From: Spirochaetales bacterium
Lineage (GTDB): Bacteria; Spirochaetota; Spirochaetia; UBA9216
DNA length: 60,810 nucleotides
Assembly (NCBI GenBank): GCA_003245835.1
Contig: QKCC01000016.1
Coordinates: forward strand, 1-60,810
Reading direction: 5' to 3'
Numbering within the stretch: position 1 is the first letter of the stretch; the number at the start of each line of letters is the position of its first letter. The notes below the pieces were generated by a model, which had not been told where the DNA came from, did not search any database, and was given only the letters and a program-made list of their open reading frames with translations. Below are positions 51,572-59,895 of the stretch, piece after piece. The position numbers were made by a program, and so were the translations under genes.

Positions 51572-53820
51572 TTAAACTTTTGAGATACATGAAGCCGTAC
51601 ATTCTTTCGGTTATATTGTGCGCGGGCCTCATATACCTGCAGGTCAACCTGCAGCTTGCGCTGCCTGACTACATGTCCAAAATAGTCAACACGGGTATTC
51701 AGCAGGGCGGAATAGAGACTGCAGTGCCGGAAGCGGTCAGTAAGGCAACTATAGATAAATTAGTCTATTTTATGACTCCGGACGAGAAGGATGCAGTTTT
51801 ATCGCAGTACACACTCGCAGATAAAGACTCCGGCAATTATTCGGAGCTTGTCAAAGCCTATCCGGCGCTTGAAAAGGAAGCCGTATACATTCTGAATGAA
51901 GGTGCTGAAACCGGGAACATTGAACCTGTTTTTGCCGCCGCGTTTACAGCGGTTTCCGGAATACAGAGGATGATAAACGACCCCTCTGCCGCGGGCGCCG
52001 CCGGGATGCTGTCAGGTTCCGCCGGGGCGGGGATGCCGGATTTTTCCACTCTGCCGCAGGGTACGGATTTCTTTACAATGCTTTCGATGATGCCTGAACA
52101 GCAGCGGGACGGAATCATTTCTCTGATCGAATCGAAGCTGACGGGGCTTGATCCGCTGATGCTTGAACAGGGAGCGCTTATAGCCGTCAAGGCTGAATAC
52201 ACCGCTCTTGGAATGGATGTCGATAGTCTTCAGATGGATTATATCAAGCATGCCGGCGTCCAGATGGTCCTTTTTACGCTTATCTCGATTGTCGCCAACA
52301 TGATAGCCGGACTGCTTGCTGCAAGGGCAGCGGCGGGTATGGCCCAGACAGTCCGAAGCGATACATTCAGGAAGGTTGAGCAGTTCAACGGAGAAGAATT
52401 TGACCGCTTCTCAACGGCTTCGCTGATTACGCGGACAACGAATGATATAACCCAGATTCAGATGGTAGTCTTTATGATGCTAAGAATCGTTATCTTCGCT
52501 CCCCTGATGGGAATCGGCGGTGTAATGAGGGCGTTCAGCAAGGCCCCTTCGATGGCATGGCTGATTGGTCTTGCCGTGCTGGTTCTGCTTGGTGTTATTT
52601 CTATTGTTATGTCGGTAGCTCTGCCCAAGTTCAAGATGATTCAGAAGCTTGTAGACAAGCTGAACCTTGTTACAAGGGAACAGCTGTCGGGACTTATGGT
52701 CGTTCGTGCGTTCAACAGGCAGAAATCCGAGGAAGAACGTTTTGACAAGGCGAACAGGGACCTTACTTCAGTCAACCTGTTTATTGCAAGGGTCATGGTG
52801 ACAATGATGCCCTTCATGATGCTGGTAATGAACGGTCTGACCGTAGCCGTTATCTGGGTCGGTGCACACAAGGTCGCGGAATCTGCAATGCAGGTCGGTG
52901 ACATGATGGCATTTCTGCAGTATGCAATGCAGATTGTTATGTCATTCCTTATGCTTTCAATGATCTTCATTTTCCTGCCGCGGGCATCAGTTTCCGGGGT
53001 CAGGATAGCCGAGGTTCTCGACACCGAACCCACAATCAGGGACCCTGAAAAACCGGCAGAATTCGAAGGACCGGTTTCCGGAAGGGTTGAGTTCAGGAAT
53101 GTCTGCTTCCGGTACCCGGGCGGAGAGGCATGTGCTGTCAGGAACATCAGTTTCACAGCCGAGCCTGGAAAAACAACTGCGATTATAGGTTCAACCGGCT
53201 CCGGCAAGAGTACCGTTGTCAACCTTATTCCCAGGTTTTACGATGCGGAAGAGGGAGAGATACTTCTTGACGGAATCAATGTAAAAGATTTAAGGCAGAA
53301 GGACCTCAGGGACCAGATTGGTTATGTACCGCAGAAGGTGATGCTGTTTTCGGGAACTATAAAAAGCAACCTGCAGTACGGTGATGAAAATGCCGACGAG
53401 AACGCATTGGTAGAGTCCGCTGCCACTGCGCAGGCCTCGGAGTTTATTGATTCCAAGCCGGAAGGGCTGGAAACAAAGATTGCCCAGGGAGGGCAGAATA
53501 TTTCCGGAGGGCAGAAGCAGCGGCTTTCAATAGCCAGGGCGCTTGTTAAGAAGGCCCCGGTATGTATTTTCGACGACAGCTTTTCAGCGCTCGATTTCAG
53601 AACAGACGCGGCGCTCAGGCGGGCTATGAAAGAAAATATGGGAGACAGCACCCTGATAATAGTTGCCCAGCGGGTATCAACTATTATGCGCGCCGACCAG
53701 ATTATCGTACTTGATGAAGGTGAAATTGTCGGAAAGGGAACGCATGATGAACTGATGAAAGACTGTGATGAATACCGTGAGATTGTGTATTCGCAGCTCA
53801 GCTTGGAGGAACTGGCATGA
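51568..53820 (+). CDS. ABC exporter half, degenerate NBD, large extracytoplasmic insert
   Basis: This 750-aa protein is a fused permease-ATPase. Between membrane segments 1 and 2 (about residues 40-225) there is a long polar, Gly/Ala/Met-rich insert predicted outside the membrane. The NBD has Walker A GSTGSGKSTVV and signature NISGGQKQRLS. Walker B is VCIFDDSFSALD, with Asp in place of the catalytic Glu, typical of the degenerate half of heterodimers such as TM287/288. It pairs with the next gene, overlapping it by 4 bp. Exports drugs, lipids or peptides; substrate unknown. Confidence 0.9.
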   Translation: MIKLLRYMKPYILSVILCAGLIYLQVNLQLALPDYMSKIVNTGIQQGGIETAVPEAVSKATIDKLVYFMTPDEKDAVLSQYTLADKDSGNYSELVKAYPALEKEAVYILNEGAETGNIEPVFAAAFTAVSGIQRMINDPSAAGAAGMLSGSAGAGMPDFSTLPQGTDFFTMLSMMPEQQRDGIISLIESKLTGLDPLMLEQGALIAVKAEYTALGMDVDSLQMDYIKHAGVQMVLFTLISIVANMIAGLLAARAAAGMAQTVRSDTFRKVEQFNGEEFDRFSTASLITRTTNDITQIQMVVFMMLRIVIFAPLMGIGGVMRAFSKAPSMAWLIGLAVLVLLGVISIVMSVALPKFKMIQKLVDKLNLVTREQLSGLMVVRAFNRQKSEEERFDKANRDLTSVNLFIARVMVTMMPFMMLVMNGLTVAVIWVGAHKVAESAMQVGDMMAFLQYAMQIVMSFLMLSMIFIFLPRASVSGVRIAEVLDTEPTIRDPEKPAEFEGPVSGRVEFRNVCFRYPGGEACAVRNISFTAEPGKTTAIIGSTGSGKSTVVNLIPRFYDAEEGEILLDGINVKDLRQKDLRDQIGYVPQKVMLFSGTIKSNLQYGDENADENALVESAATAQASEFIDSKPEGLETKIAQGGQNISGGQKQRLSIARALVKKAPVCIFDDSFSALDFRTDAALRRAMKENMGDSTLIIVAQRVSTIMRADQIIVLDEGEIVGKGTHDELMKDCDEYREIVYSQLSLEELA

Positions 53821-55688
53821 GTGATGACAGAAGAAATAATTTTGGTCCAGGAGCCGGACGCCGCAGGGGAGGCCCGATGGGCGGCGGTCACGGCGCCATG
53901 ATGGGCGGCGAGAAAGCCAAGAATTTCGGCTCGACGATGAAGAGACTTTCGAGCTATCTTGCAAAATATAAGGTTACGCTGGTATTTGTATTTATCTTCG
54001 CGATAGTATCAACCGTTTTCATGATCATCGGACCGAAAGTTCTGGGCCGGGCAACTACCACCTTGTTTGAAGGAGTAATGGCCCAGATTAACGGGACGGG
54101 TACAGTAGATTTTCAGCAGATTGGAAAAATAATACTGTTTGTACTGGCAATCTATGTTGGTTCGACACTGTTCTCGTTTATAATGGGCTGGATGATGAGC
54201 GGGGTTTCGGCCGACATTACCTACCGCTTCAGGCAGGATGTCTCGCGGAAGATAAACAGGATCCCGTTCAATTATTACGATAATACGACCCATGGTGAGA
54301 CTCTTTCGAGAATTACCAACGACATTGATACGATCAACCAGACGCTGAGCCAGAGCCTGACGCAGATCATTACATCGGTTGTTACGCTTATCGGCGTCAT
54401 GATCATGATGTTTTCAATTTCATGGCAGATGACGCTTATCGCTCTCGGAATGCTTCCGTTATCCGCTGTACTTGTCGGGGTAATTGTCAAGAATTCACAG
54501 AAGTACTTCAAGCAGCAGCAGGAATACCTCGGTCATATCAACGGGCATGTTGAAGAAATGTTTTCGGGACATATGATAATGAAGGCGTTCAACGGTGAAG
54601 AACGCAGCATCAAAACCTTTGAAAAGAACAATAAAACCCTGTTCTCGTCCGCGTGGAAGTCACAGTTCCTTTCTGGAATGATGATGCCGCTGATGCGTTT
54701 TGTGGGCAATCTCGGGTATGTCGCGGTCGCGATTCTCGGCGGATGGTTTGTTATTCAGCGCGTAATTTCGATAGGCGATGTGCAGGCATTTATTCAGTAT
54801 GTGAACAGCTTTACCCAGCCTATTACGCAGGTTGCCAATATAAGCAATGTTCTGCAGCAGACTGCAGCAGCTGCAGAGCGTGTGTTTGAATTCCTCGACG
54901 AGGACCAGGAAATAGCTGAAACAGAAAACCCGGTCAAGCTTGAAAACGTAAACGGGCTGGTGGAGTTCCGCAATGTACACTTCGGTTACGACCCTGCAAA
55001 CCCGGTTATCAACGACTTCTCGGCTATAGCTGAGCCCGGACAGAAAATAGCAATTGTCGGTCCGACCGGCGCCGGAAAGACGACGATGGTGAAGCTGTTG
55101 ATGAGATTTTATGATGTACAGTCCGGTGCGATCCTTGTAGACGGCCACCCGCTTCAGGATTTTACCCGCGAGGACCTGCGCAGCCATTTTGGAATGGTTC
55201 TTCAGGACACCTGGCTTTACAGCGGGTCTATAAGGGAAAATATACGCTACGGCAACCAGAACGCAACTGATGCAGATGTAATCAGGGCGGCTGAAGCTGC
55301 ACATGCCGACCATTTTATCAGGACGCTTCCCGACGGTTACGATATGCAGCTGAACGAGGAAACGACCAATGTCTCGCAGGGACAGCGGCAGCTTCTGACT
55401 ATTGCAAGGGCAATCCTTGCCGACCCCAGGATCCTGATTCTTGACGAGGCAACAAGTTCGGTTGATACAAGAACGGAAGAACTCATCCAGAAAGCAATGG
55501 ACAATCTTATGGCCGGCAGAACAAGCTTTGTAATCGCACACCGGCTGTCGACCATCAAGAACGCGGACCTGATTCTTGTAATGAATGAGGGTGATATAGT
55601 AGAGCAGGGCACGCATACCGGGCTCCTTGAAAAGGGCGGGTTTTATGCCGATCTTTACAACAGCCAGTTCGACCGCACATCCTTCTGA
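53817..55688 (+). CDS. ABC exporter half, canonical NBD
   Basis: This 623-aa permease-ATPase has a Gly/Arg-rich N-terminus (GAGRRRGGPMGGGHGAMMGG), six membrane segments, and an NBD with Walker A GPTGAGKTTMVKLL, signature NVSQGQRQLLTIARAI and Walker B ILILDEATSSVD including the catalytic Glu. With the upstream gene it forms a heterodimeric exporter with one competent ATP site. A strong terminator follows. Confidence 0.93.
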   Translation: MSDDRRNNFGPGAGRRRGGPMGGGHGAMMGGEKAKNFGSTMKRLSSYLAKYKVTLVFVFIFAIVSTVFMIIGPKVLGRATTTLFEGVMAQINGTGTVDFQQIGKIILFVLAIYVGSTLFSFIMGWMMSGVSADITYRFRQDVSRKINRIPFNYYDNTTHGETLSRITNDIDTINQTLSQSLTQIITSVVTLIGVMIMMFSISWQMTLIALGMLPLSAVLVGVIVKNSQKYFKQQQEYLGHINGHVEEMFSGHMIMKAFNGEERSIKTFEKNNKTLFSSAWKSQFLSGMMMPLMRFVGNLGYVAVAILGGWFVIQRVISIGDVQAFIQYVNSFTQPITQVANISNVLQQTAAAAERVFEFLDEDQEIAETENPVKLENVNGLVEFRNVHFGYDPANPVINDFSAIAEPGQKIAIVGPTGAGKTTMVKLLMRFYDVQSGAILVDGHPLQDFTREDLRSHFGMVLQDTWLYSGSIRENIRYGNQNATDADVIRAAEAAHADHFIRTLPDGYDMQLNEETTNVSQGQRQLLTIARAILADPRILILDEATSSVDTRTEELIQKAMDNLMAGRTSFVIAHRLSTIKNADLILVMNEGDIVEQGTHTGLLEKGGFYADLYNSQFDRTSF

Positions 55689-55702
55689 AATCTTTACACA
55701 CA

Positions 55703-55738
55703 AAACCGGGAACACCATATTTGTTCCCGGTTTTTATT
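55703..55738 (+). terminator. Terminator of the marR-ABC operon
   Basis: Stem aaaaccgggaaca/tgttcccggtttt with a short loop and T-rich tail. The A/T-rich flanks also allow it to work in the reverse direction. Confidence 0.9.
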
Positions 55739-55740
55739 TA

Positions 55741-55780
55741 TAATGGACAATAAAGGACAATAATGCCCAACAATGCCTTG
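55741..55780 (+). repeat. 10-bp phased repeats upstream of the ptsN-like promoter
   Basis: Four successive 10-mers are similar: taatggacaa, taaaggacaa, taatgcccaa, caatgccttg. The period equals one DNA helical turn and the last unit runs into the -35, so a regulator binding one face is possible. Confidence 0.6.
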
Positions 55781-55806
55781 ACATTGCTCTTTTAGTTTAC
55801 TATTTT
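55778..55806 (+). promoter_or_regulatory. Promoter for the EIIA-antiporter operon
   Basis: TTGACA followed after 17 bp by TATTTT, 18 bp before the ATG, with GGAGG between. Confidence 0.65.
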
Positions 55807-55823
55807 TAGTACTGGAGGCCGTT

Positions 55824-56333
55824 ATGGATCTTGGAAGTATAATAAATAGAGAAAGATGCCGTGTTTTAGCGGAAAAAACAAAGACTGAAGCAATTATCGA
55901 GCTGGCCGGCAGCCTGGAAGATTTTAAGGGGCCGCAGGTTATCGGGAACGCCATAGATATTGAAGAGCTGAAAAAGGAATTGTTCTACCGTGAACAGCTT
56001 ATGAGTACCGGTCTGAGCATGGGCATTGCGGTACCTCATGTGCGGTTTCGCGGGGTAAGTTCGCCGATTGTCATTGCAGGCGTTCAGCCTGAGGGCATTG
56101 CCGATTATGATACCCTTGACGGCCAGCCTGTAAAAATTGTGGTAATGATAATTGTTGGCGAGAACCAGCATAAAGATCATATTCGGCTTCTGTCCATGAT
56201 ATCGGCAAGGCTTAAAGAGGCCGAACTGCGCGACAAACTTATTGCAGCTGCCGACGGTGATGAAATATACAGTCTGCTTGTCAGCTACAAAAGCGGCTTT
56301 GATAAAAATGCCGGAGATACAGGCAATGAGTGA
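55824..56333 (+). CDS. ptsN: PTS EIIA(Ntr)-like protein
   Basis: This 169-aa protein is a fructose/nitrogen-type EIIA domain; the phosphorylated His is in STGLSMGIAVPHVRF. VVMIIVGENQHKDHIRLLSMIS is a conserved block. In other bacteria EIIA(Ntr) regulates potassium and other transport. Here it overlaps an antiporter gene by 8 bp, which supports direct control of that transporter. No EIIB or EIIC is next to it, so sugar transport is unlikely. Confidence 0.9.
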   Translation: MDLGSIINRERCRVLAEKTKTEAIIELAGSLEDFKGPQVIGNAIDIEELKKELFYREQLMSTGLSMGIAVPHVRFRGVSSPIVIAGVQPEGIADYDTLDGQPVKIVVMIIVGENQHKDHIRLLSMISARLKEAELRDKLIAAADGDEIYSLLVSYKSGFDKNAGDTGNE

Positions 56334-58065
56334 ATTATTCAGCGAGATCACCGGCAATATATCGCTATCAAATATTAATATAATATTATTCCTTGGTATT
56401 ATTCTCTTCGGAGGGGCTGTCGGCGGAAGGCTTTTTCAGAAGATGAAGATTCCCCAGGTAGTCGGCTACATTATAATTGGTGTGATTTTGGGTCAGTCCG
56501 GACTTAAGTTCATCGGTCTCGACATGATTGCTACGCTTAAACCTGTCAGCACCTTTGCACTGTCGCTTATCGGTTTTGCCATAGGCGGTGAGCTTAAAAT
56601 CACGGAACTTAAAAAACGGGGAAAGCAGTTTACAGCTATTCTGCTGCTGGAAGCCCTCGGCGCCTTTGTTGTTGTCGGACTGGCTGTTACCCTGATATCA
56701 TTCCTTATAACCCATAATCTGAACCATTCAATTGCACTCGGTCTGATTCTGGGATCAATTTCAGCAGCGACAGCCCCGGCTGCGACGACCGATGTACTGT
56801 GGGAGAACCGGACCAAGGGCCCGCTGACCTCAACCGTACTCGGAATTGTCGCTATGGATGATGCGGTCGCGCTTCTGCTTTTCGCGTTCTCGGTAAGTAT
56901 TGCGGGCAGTCTGCTGGGCGGAGATGCCGCGGGCGCCCCGTCGCTGGCGGCACAGCTGCTCGGACTTGTCTGGGAGATCGGCGGTTCGGTTGTTTCCGGT
57001 GCACTGATTGCGCTTCTTCTAAGCAAGCTGATCAAGGGATTCATGAATGAAGACCGAATCCTTGCATTCTCGCTCGGTGCTATCATGCTTCTGACCGGGG
57101 TTACAGTTGCATTCAATTTCGACATGATTCTTGCAGCCATGACAATGGGTTTTGTAATTTCGAACTTTGCTCCGCGGAAGAGCCGGGAGACATTCGCGCT
57201 TGTACAGAAATTCTCACCGCCTATTTATGTGCTTTTCTTTGTGATGGTCGGCGCCAAGCTGAATATATGGGGCATAACAGGTACGGTCGCGGCTATCGCA
57301 GGCGTTTTTCTGGCAGGCAGGACCCTTGGGAAGGCAATCGGAGCCAAATCGGGTGCTCTTGTATCAAAAGCACCTGAAACGGTGAAGAAGTTTCTTCCGT
57401 TCTGCCTTTTAAGCCAGGCAGGTGTGGCCATAGGGCTTTCGATTGTTGCCGGGCAGATTTTTCCGGGTGATTTCGGAAACCTTATTGTTACGGTTGTTAC
57501 TACAACTACATTCGTTGTTCAGATTATCGGACCCATCAGTGTAAAATACGCGGTTGTCAAATCCGGGGAAGCCGGGCTCAATATAACCGAGGAAGATCTG
57601 ATAAGACAAAGTACAGCTGCCGACGTGATGTATTCGGATATTCCGCGAATTCCTGTGAATGCCCCGGTATCAAAAATCCTCGAGCAGTTCAGCGAGCACG
57701 ATGCATTCTGTTACCCTGTTGTATACAAGAACGGAAGTCTTGCCGGGGTAATCAGTATAGACGACCTGAAGAATACCTTCATGGCCGCCGAGCTTTCTGA
57801 TTTTCTGCTTGCCCACGACATAATGAAGCAGCCCGAGGTTTTCTGTACCGTCAATGACAGTGCAGAGGAGGTCCGCACAAGGTTTAAACTTGCCGGCGTG
57901 GATTATATTCCTGTATTGAACTGTGACAAAGGTGATGAAAACTGCGCTGACCCGGCGAATGCGGGAAAAAACGGCATTGCCGGAATGATCGATGACCGCG
58001 GTATACAGCTGTTCTTTTCAAGAAAGATGGCCGAGCTCAGCCGGAAGGCGGACGAGCTCGGTTAA
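56326..58065 (+). CDS. CPA2-family cation/proton antiporter with CBS pair
   Basis: This 579-aa protein has about 12 membrane segments (for example GYIIIGVILGQSG and MDDAVALLLFAFSVSIAG) in the KefB/NapA-type Na+(K+)/H+ exchanger family. The C-terminus (about 430-570) has two CBS-type motifs (YPVVYKNGSLAGVISIDDL, YIPVLNC...GMIDDRG), which usually bind adenine nucleotides. The ATG at 56326 is chosen; the track start is inside ptsN. Co-translation with EIIA suggests phosphorylation-state control of ion exchange. Confidence 0.9.
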   Translation: MSELFSEITGNISLSNINIILFLGIILFGGAVGGRLFQKMKIPQVVGYIIIGVILGQSGLKFIGLDMIATLKPVSTFALSLIGFAIGGELKITELKKRGKQFTAILLLEALGAFVVVGLAVTLISFLITHNLNHSIALGLILGSISAATAPAATTDVLWENRTKGPLTSTVLGIVAMDDAVALLLFAFSVSIAGSLLGGDAAGAPSLAAQLLGLVWEIGGSVVSGALIALLLSKLIKGFMNEDRILAFSLGAIMLLTGVTVAFNFDMILAAMTMGFVISNFAPRKSRETFALVQKFSPPIYVLFFVMVGAKLNIWGITGTVAAIAGVFLAGRTLGKAIGAKSGALVSKAPETVKKFLPFCLLSQAGVAIGLSIVAGQIFPGDFGNLIVTVVTTTTFVVQIIGPISVKYAVVKSGEAGLNITEEDLIRQSTAADVMYSDIPRIPVNAPVSKILEQFSEHDAFCYPVVYKNGSLAGVISIDDLKNTFMAAELSDFLLAHDIMKQPEVFCTVNDSAEEVRTRFKLAGVDYIPVLNCDKGDENCADPANAGKNGIAGMIDDRGIQLFFSRKMAELSRKADELG

Positions 58066-58076
58066 ACGTTACATGT

Positions 58077-58859
58077 TCAGGAAAGGTCCGGGTAGTGTTC
58101 GGGAATCCACCGCTGCGAACCAATCGGCGGCCTGGTGTAGTTTTCGTCGGTCTGACGCGGCGGCAGCTTAATCGGCGGCGGCGTGAGGTCGGCGTATTCG
58201 AACTGCGAAAGAAAGTGCCTTATGCAGTTCAGCCGGGCGTTCCGTTTTAAATCCGCATTAACTACCCACCAGGGGGCTTCCTCTATATCGGTGTGAAGGA
58301 ACATCGCGTCCTTTGCCCTCGAGTATTCAATCCATTTGGAGCGCGATTCGAGGTCCATCGGGCTGAGCTTCCAGCGCTTTGCAGGATCGTTAATCCGCGC
58401 CTGAAAACGTTCTTCCTGTTCTTCGTCGCTTACTGAAAACCAGTACTTAATCAGTTTGATTCCGGAGCGTACCAGCATCCGCTCGAATTCGGGACAGCTG
58501 CGCATGAACTCCCTGTACTGTGCATCGGTACAGAAGCCCATTACGTGCTCGACTCCGGCCCGGTTGTACCACGAGCGGTCGAAAAGAACGATCTCTCCGC
58601 CTGCAGGCAGGTGCTCGACATAGCGCTGAAAATACCACTGGCTTTTTACGTAATCGGTCGGGGTTCCCAGCGCCGCGACCTTGCAGTAGCGGGGATTCAG
58701 GCTTTCGGTGATCCGCTTGATAGCGCCGCCCTTTCCGGCTGCGTCACGGCCTTCGAAGATTGCCACAACCTTCAGGCCTTCCTGCCTGATCCATTCCTGT
58801 AGTTTTACCAGCTCAATCTGAAGCCGCCTGAGTTCAGCCTCGTATTCCTTTTTGTTCAT
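58077..58859 (-). CDS. ppk2: Polyphosphate kinase 2
   Basis: This 260-aa single-domain PPK2 transfers phosphate between polyphosphate and nucleotides. Walker A is FEGRDAAGKGGAIKRI, Walker B region is VLFDRSWYNRAGVEHVMGF, and the lid has KRWKLSPMDLESRSKW. The size fits the one-domain class. Whether it favours ADP, GDP or AMP is not certain. It converges on the antiporter gene with 11 bp between stops. Confidence 0.93.
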   Translation of the reverse strand: MNKKEYEAELRRLQIELVKLQEWIRQEGLKVVAIFEGRDAAGKGGAIKRITESLNPRYCKVAALGTPTDYVKSQWYFQRYVEHLPAGGEIVLFDRSWYNRAGVEHVMGFCTDAQYREFMRSCPEFERMLVRSGIKLIKYWFSVSDEEQEERFQARINDPAKRWKLSPMDLESRSKWIEYSRAKDAMFLHTDIEEAPWWVVNADLKRNARLNCIRHFLSQFEYADLTPPPIKLPPRQTDENYTRPPIGSQRWIPEHYPDLS

Positions 58860-58908
58860 ATCTGGATTATAGATTCACCTCTGTCTGCTGTCAAATGTTG
58901 TGTTGAAT

Positions 58909-58937
58909 TTGACTTTATACCTGCATGGATTTATAAT
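58909..58937 (+). promoter_or_regulatory. Near-consensus promoter of the vapBC-type module
   Basis: TTGACT followed after 17 bp by a perfect TATAAT, 31 bp before the antitoxin ATG. Confidence 0.8.
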
Positions 58938-58938
58938 T

Positions 58939-58971
58939 GAGGTGAAAAATGAGTCAAAGAGGTTAAATATG
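58939..58971 (+). promoter_or_regulatory. Duplicated ribosome site and start with five-codon leader ORF
   Basis: The unit gaggt-aa-ATGAGTCA occurs twice in 33 bp. The first ATG (58949) reads MSQRG and stops at a TAA (58964-58966) that sits within the second ribosome site; the second ATG (58969) is the antitoxin start. This allows translational coupling or reinitiation. Confidence 0.7.
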
Positions 58972-59220
58972 AGTCAGATAACGATTCGAAATATGCCTGC
59001 TTCACTGGAGGAACGTCTCAGAAAACTGGCCCGGGCTGGTAATACCAGCCTGAATAAAACAATCCAGACTCTGCTTTATGAGTCACTGGGTTTGACTGGT
59101 GATTCAGGAAAAAAGAGGGATCTGACGGATCTTTCCGGCTCCTGGACTGAAAGTGAGGCTAAGCTTTTTGAAGAGAGTATTCACGAACTGGATCAAATCG
59201 ATGAGAAGATGTGGAAGTGA
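58969..59220 (+). CDS. vapB: Ribbon-helix-helix antitoxin (VapB/FitA-like)
   Basis: This 83-aa protein opens with ITIRNMPASLEERLRKLARAGNTSLNKTIQTLL, the beta strand and two helices of an RHH DNA-binding domain. An acidic C-terminal tail (SEAKLFEESIHELDQIDEKMW) is suited to wrap the toxin. The track start at 58900 is upstream of the promoter -10 and is rejected. The toxin gene follows 3 bp after its stop. Confidence 0.87.
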   Translation: MSQITIRNMPASLEERLRKLARAGNTSLNKTIQTLLYESLGLTGDSGKKRDLTDLSGSWTESEAKLFEESIHELDQIDEKMWK

Positions 59221-59223
59221 TTT

Positions 59224-59613
59224 ATGAGGCTTTGTATTGATACGAATGCCTATACAGCCCTTATGAAGGGTGAAAAGGATATTCTACGGCTTCTGGAAAA
59301 TGCTGATGAGATTAACGTCCCGGCAACAGTTTTAGGGGAACTTTTTGCCGGATTCCAATCGGGTAGTTTACTGGACAGGAACCTTCTTGAGCTGGAAAAC
59401 TTCCTTTCAAAGCATGATGTTGCAATTCTTGAGACAACCCGGGATGTTTCGTTCCGTTACGGGTATATTTTCAAGATTCTTAAAGAACAGGGGACACCAA
59501 TCCCGTCAAACGATATCTGGATTGCCGCCGCCTCAATGGATTCCGGTTCAATTTTATTAAGCCGCGATCGGTATTTTTCATCTATTCCGGGCCTTCAGGT
59601 TCTGGATTTCTAA
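59224..59613 (+). CDS. vapC: PIN-domain ribonuclease toxin (VapC)
   Basis: This 129-aa PIN nuclease keeps the four acidic residues: Asp6 (LCIDTNAYTAL), Glu (VLGELFAG), Asp (SNDIWIAAASM) and Asp (LSRDRYF). It should cleave RNA, often tRNA in this family, when not bound by antitoxin. Being a complete pair with good promoter, the module looks active. A long inverted repeat follows. Confidence 0.92.
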   Translation: MRLCIDTNAYTALMKGEKDILRLLENADEINVPATVLGELFAGFQSGSLLDRNLLELENFLSKHDVAILETTRDVSFRYGYIFKILKEQGTPIPSNDIWIAAASMDSGSILLSRDRYFSSIPGLQVLDF

Positions 59614-59640
59614 GAGTTTTCCGCGGAAGGGGCAGAAGCG

Positions 59641-59725
59641 GTTACCGCCCTTTTCAGCGCGGCGGAGCGGAGCAAGCCGCGGACAGGCTGAAAAGCGGGG
59701 CGGTTCGAGCGGATGACCCGGTAAC
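59641..59725. repeat. Long imperfect inverted repeat downstream of vapC
   Basis: The outer ends gttacc/ggtaac enclose accgccc/ggggcggt, then ttttcag/ctgaaaa, then cgcggc/gccgcg around a 12-nt loop, with bulges between. It could form a long hairpin or cruciform. It lies between the toxin gene and glyS, where no gene is present (282-bp gap). Confidence 0.75.
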
Positions 59726-59760
59726 AAAAAACAGTTAGCTCTTGCTAACAGCTTTTTGTT
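59723..59760. terminator. Hairpin next to the long inverted repeat, possible terminator
   Basis: aacaaaaaacagttagc/gctaacagctttttgtt pair at 15 of 17 positions with a 4-nt loop. The 3' arm itself contains five Ts. It may end vapBC transcription before glyS. Confidence 0.55.
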
Positions 59761-59792
59761 ATTCGCCCATATCTTCTATATTATGTTTGCGC

Positions 59793-59821
59793 TTGAAACA
59801 ATGTCGGATTTATTATATTTT
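59793..59821 (+). promoter_or_regulatory. Possible glyS promoter
   Basis: TTGAAA followed after 17 bp by TATTTT, 75 bp before glyS. No T-box features were seen in the leader. Confidence 0.35.
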
Positions 59822-59895
59822 ATTTGTATCTGCCGTAACTCCGGCGGCTTTTCCTCCTTTTCAAGGGGGTTTTATTCCTTATAAAGGTGACAGAA

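Noticed and set aside
54660-55718. 352-aa reverse ORF opposite the second ABC exporter gene
   Set aside because: It is antisense to a clearly conserved ATPase domain and has no domain of its own.
59641-59760. Integron attC site
   Set aside because: The structure is suggestive, but the core sites (GTTRRRY/RYYYAAC) are not clearly present and no integrase is in the window.
59822-59895. T-box leader of glyS
   Set aside because: No specifier loop or T-box antiterminator consensus was seen in this short leader.
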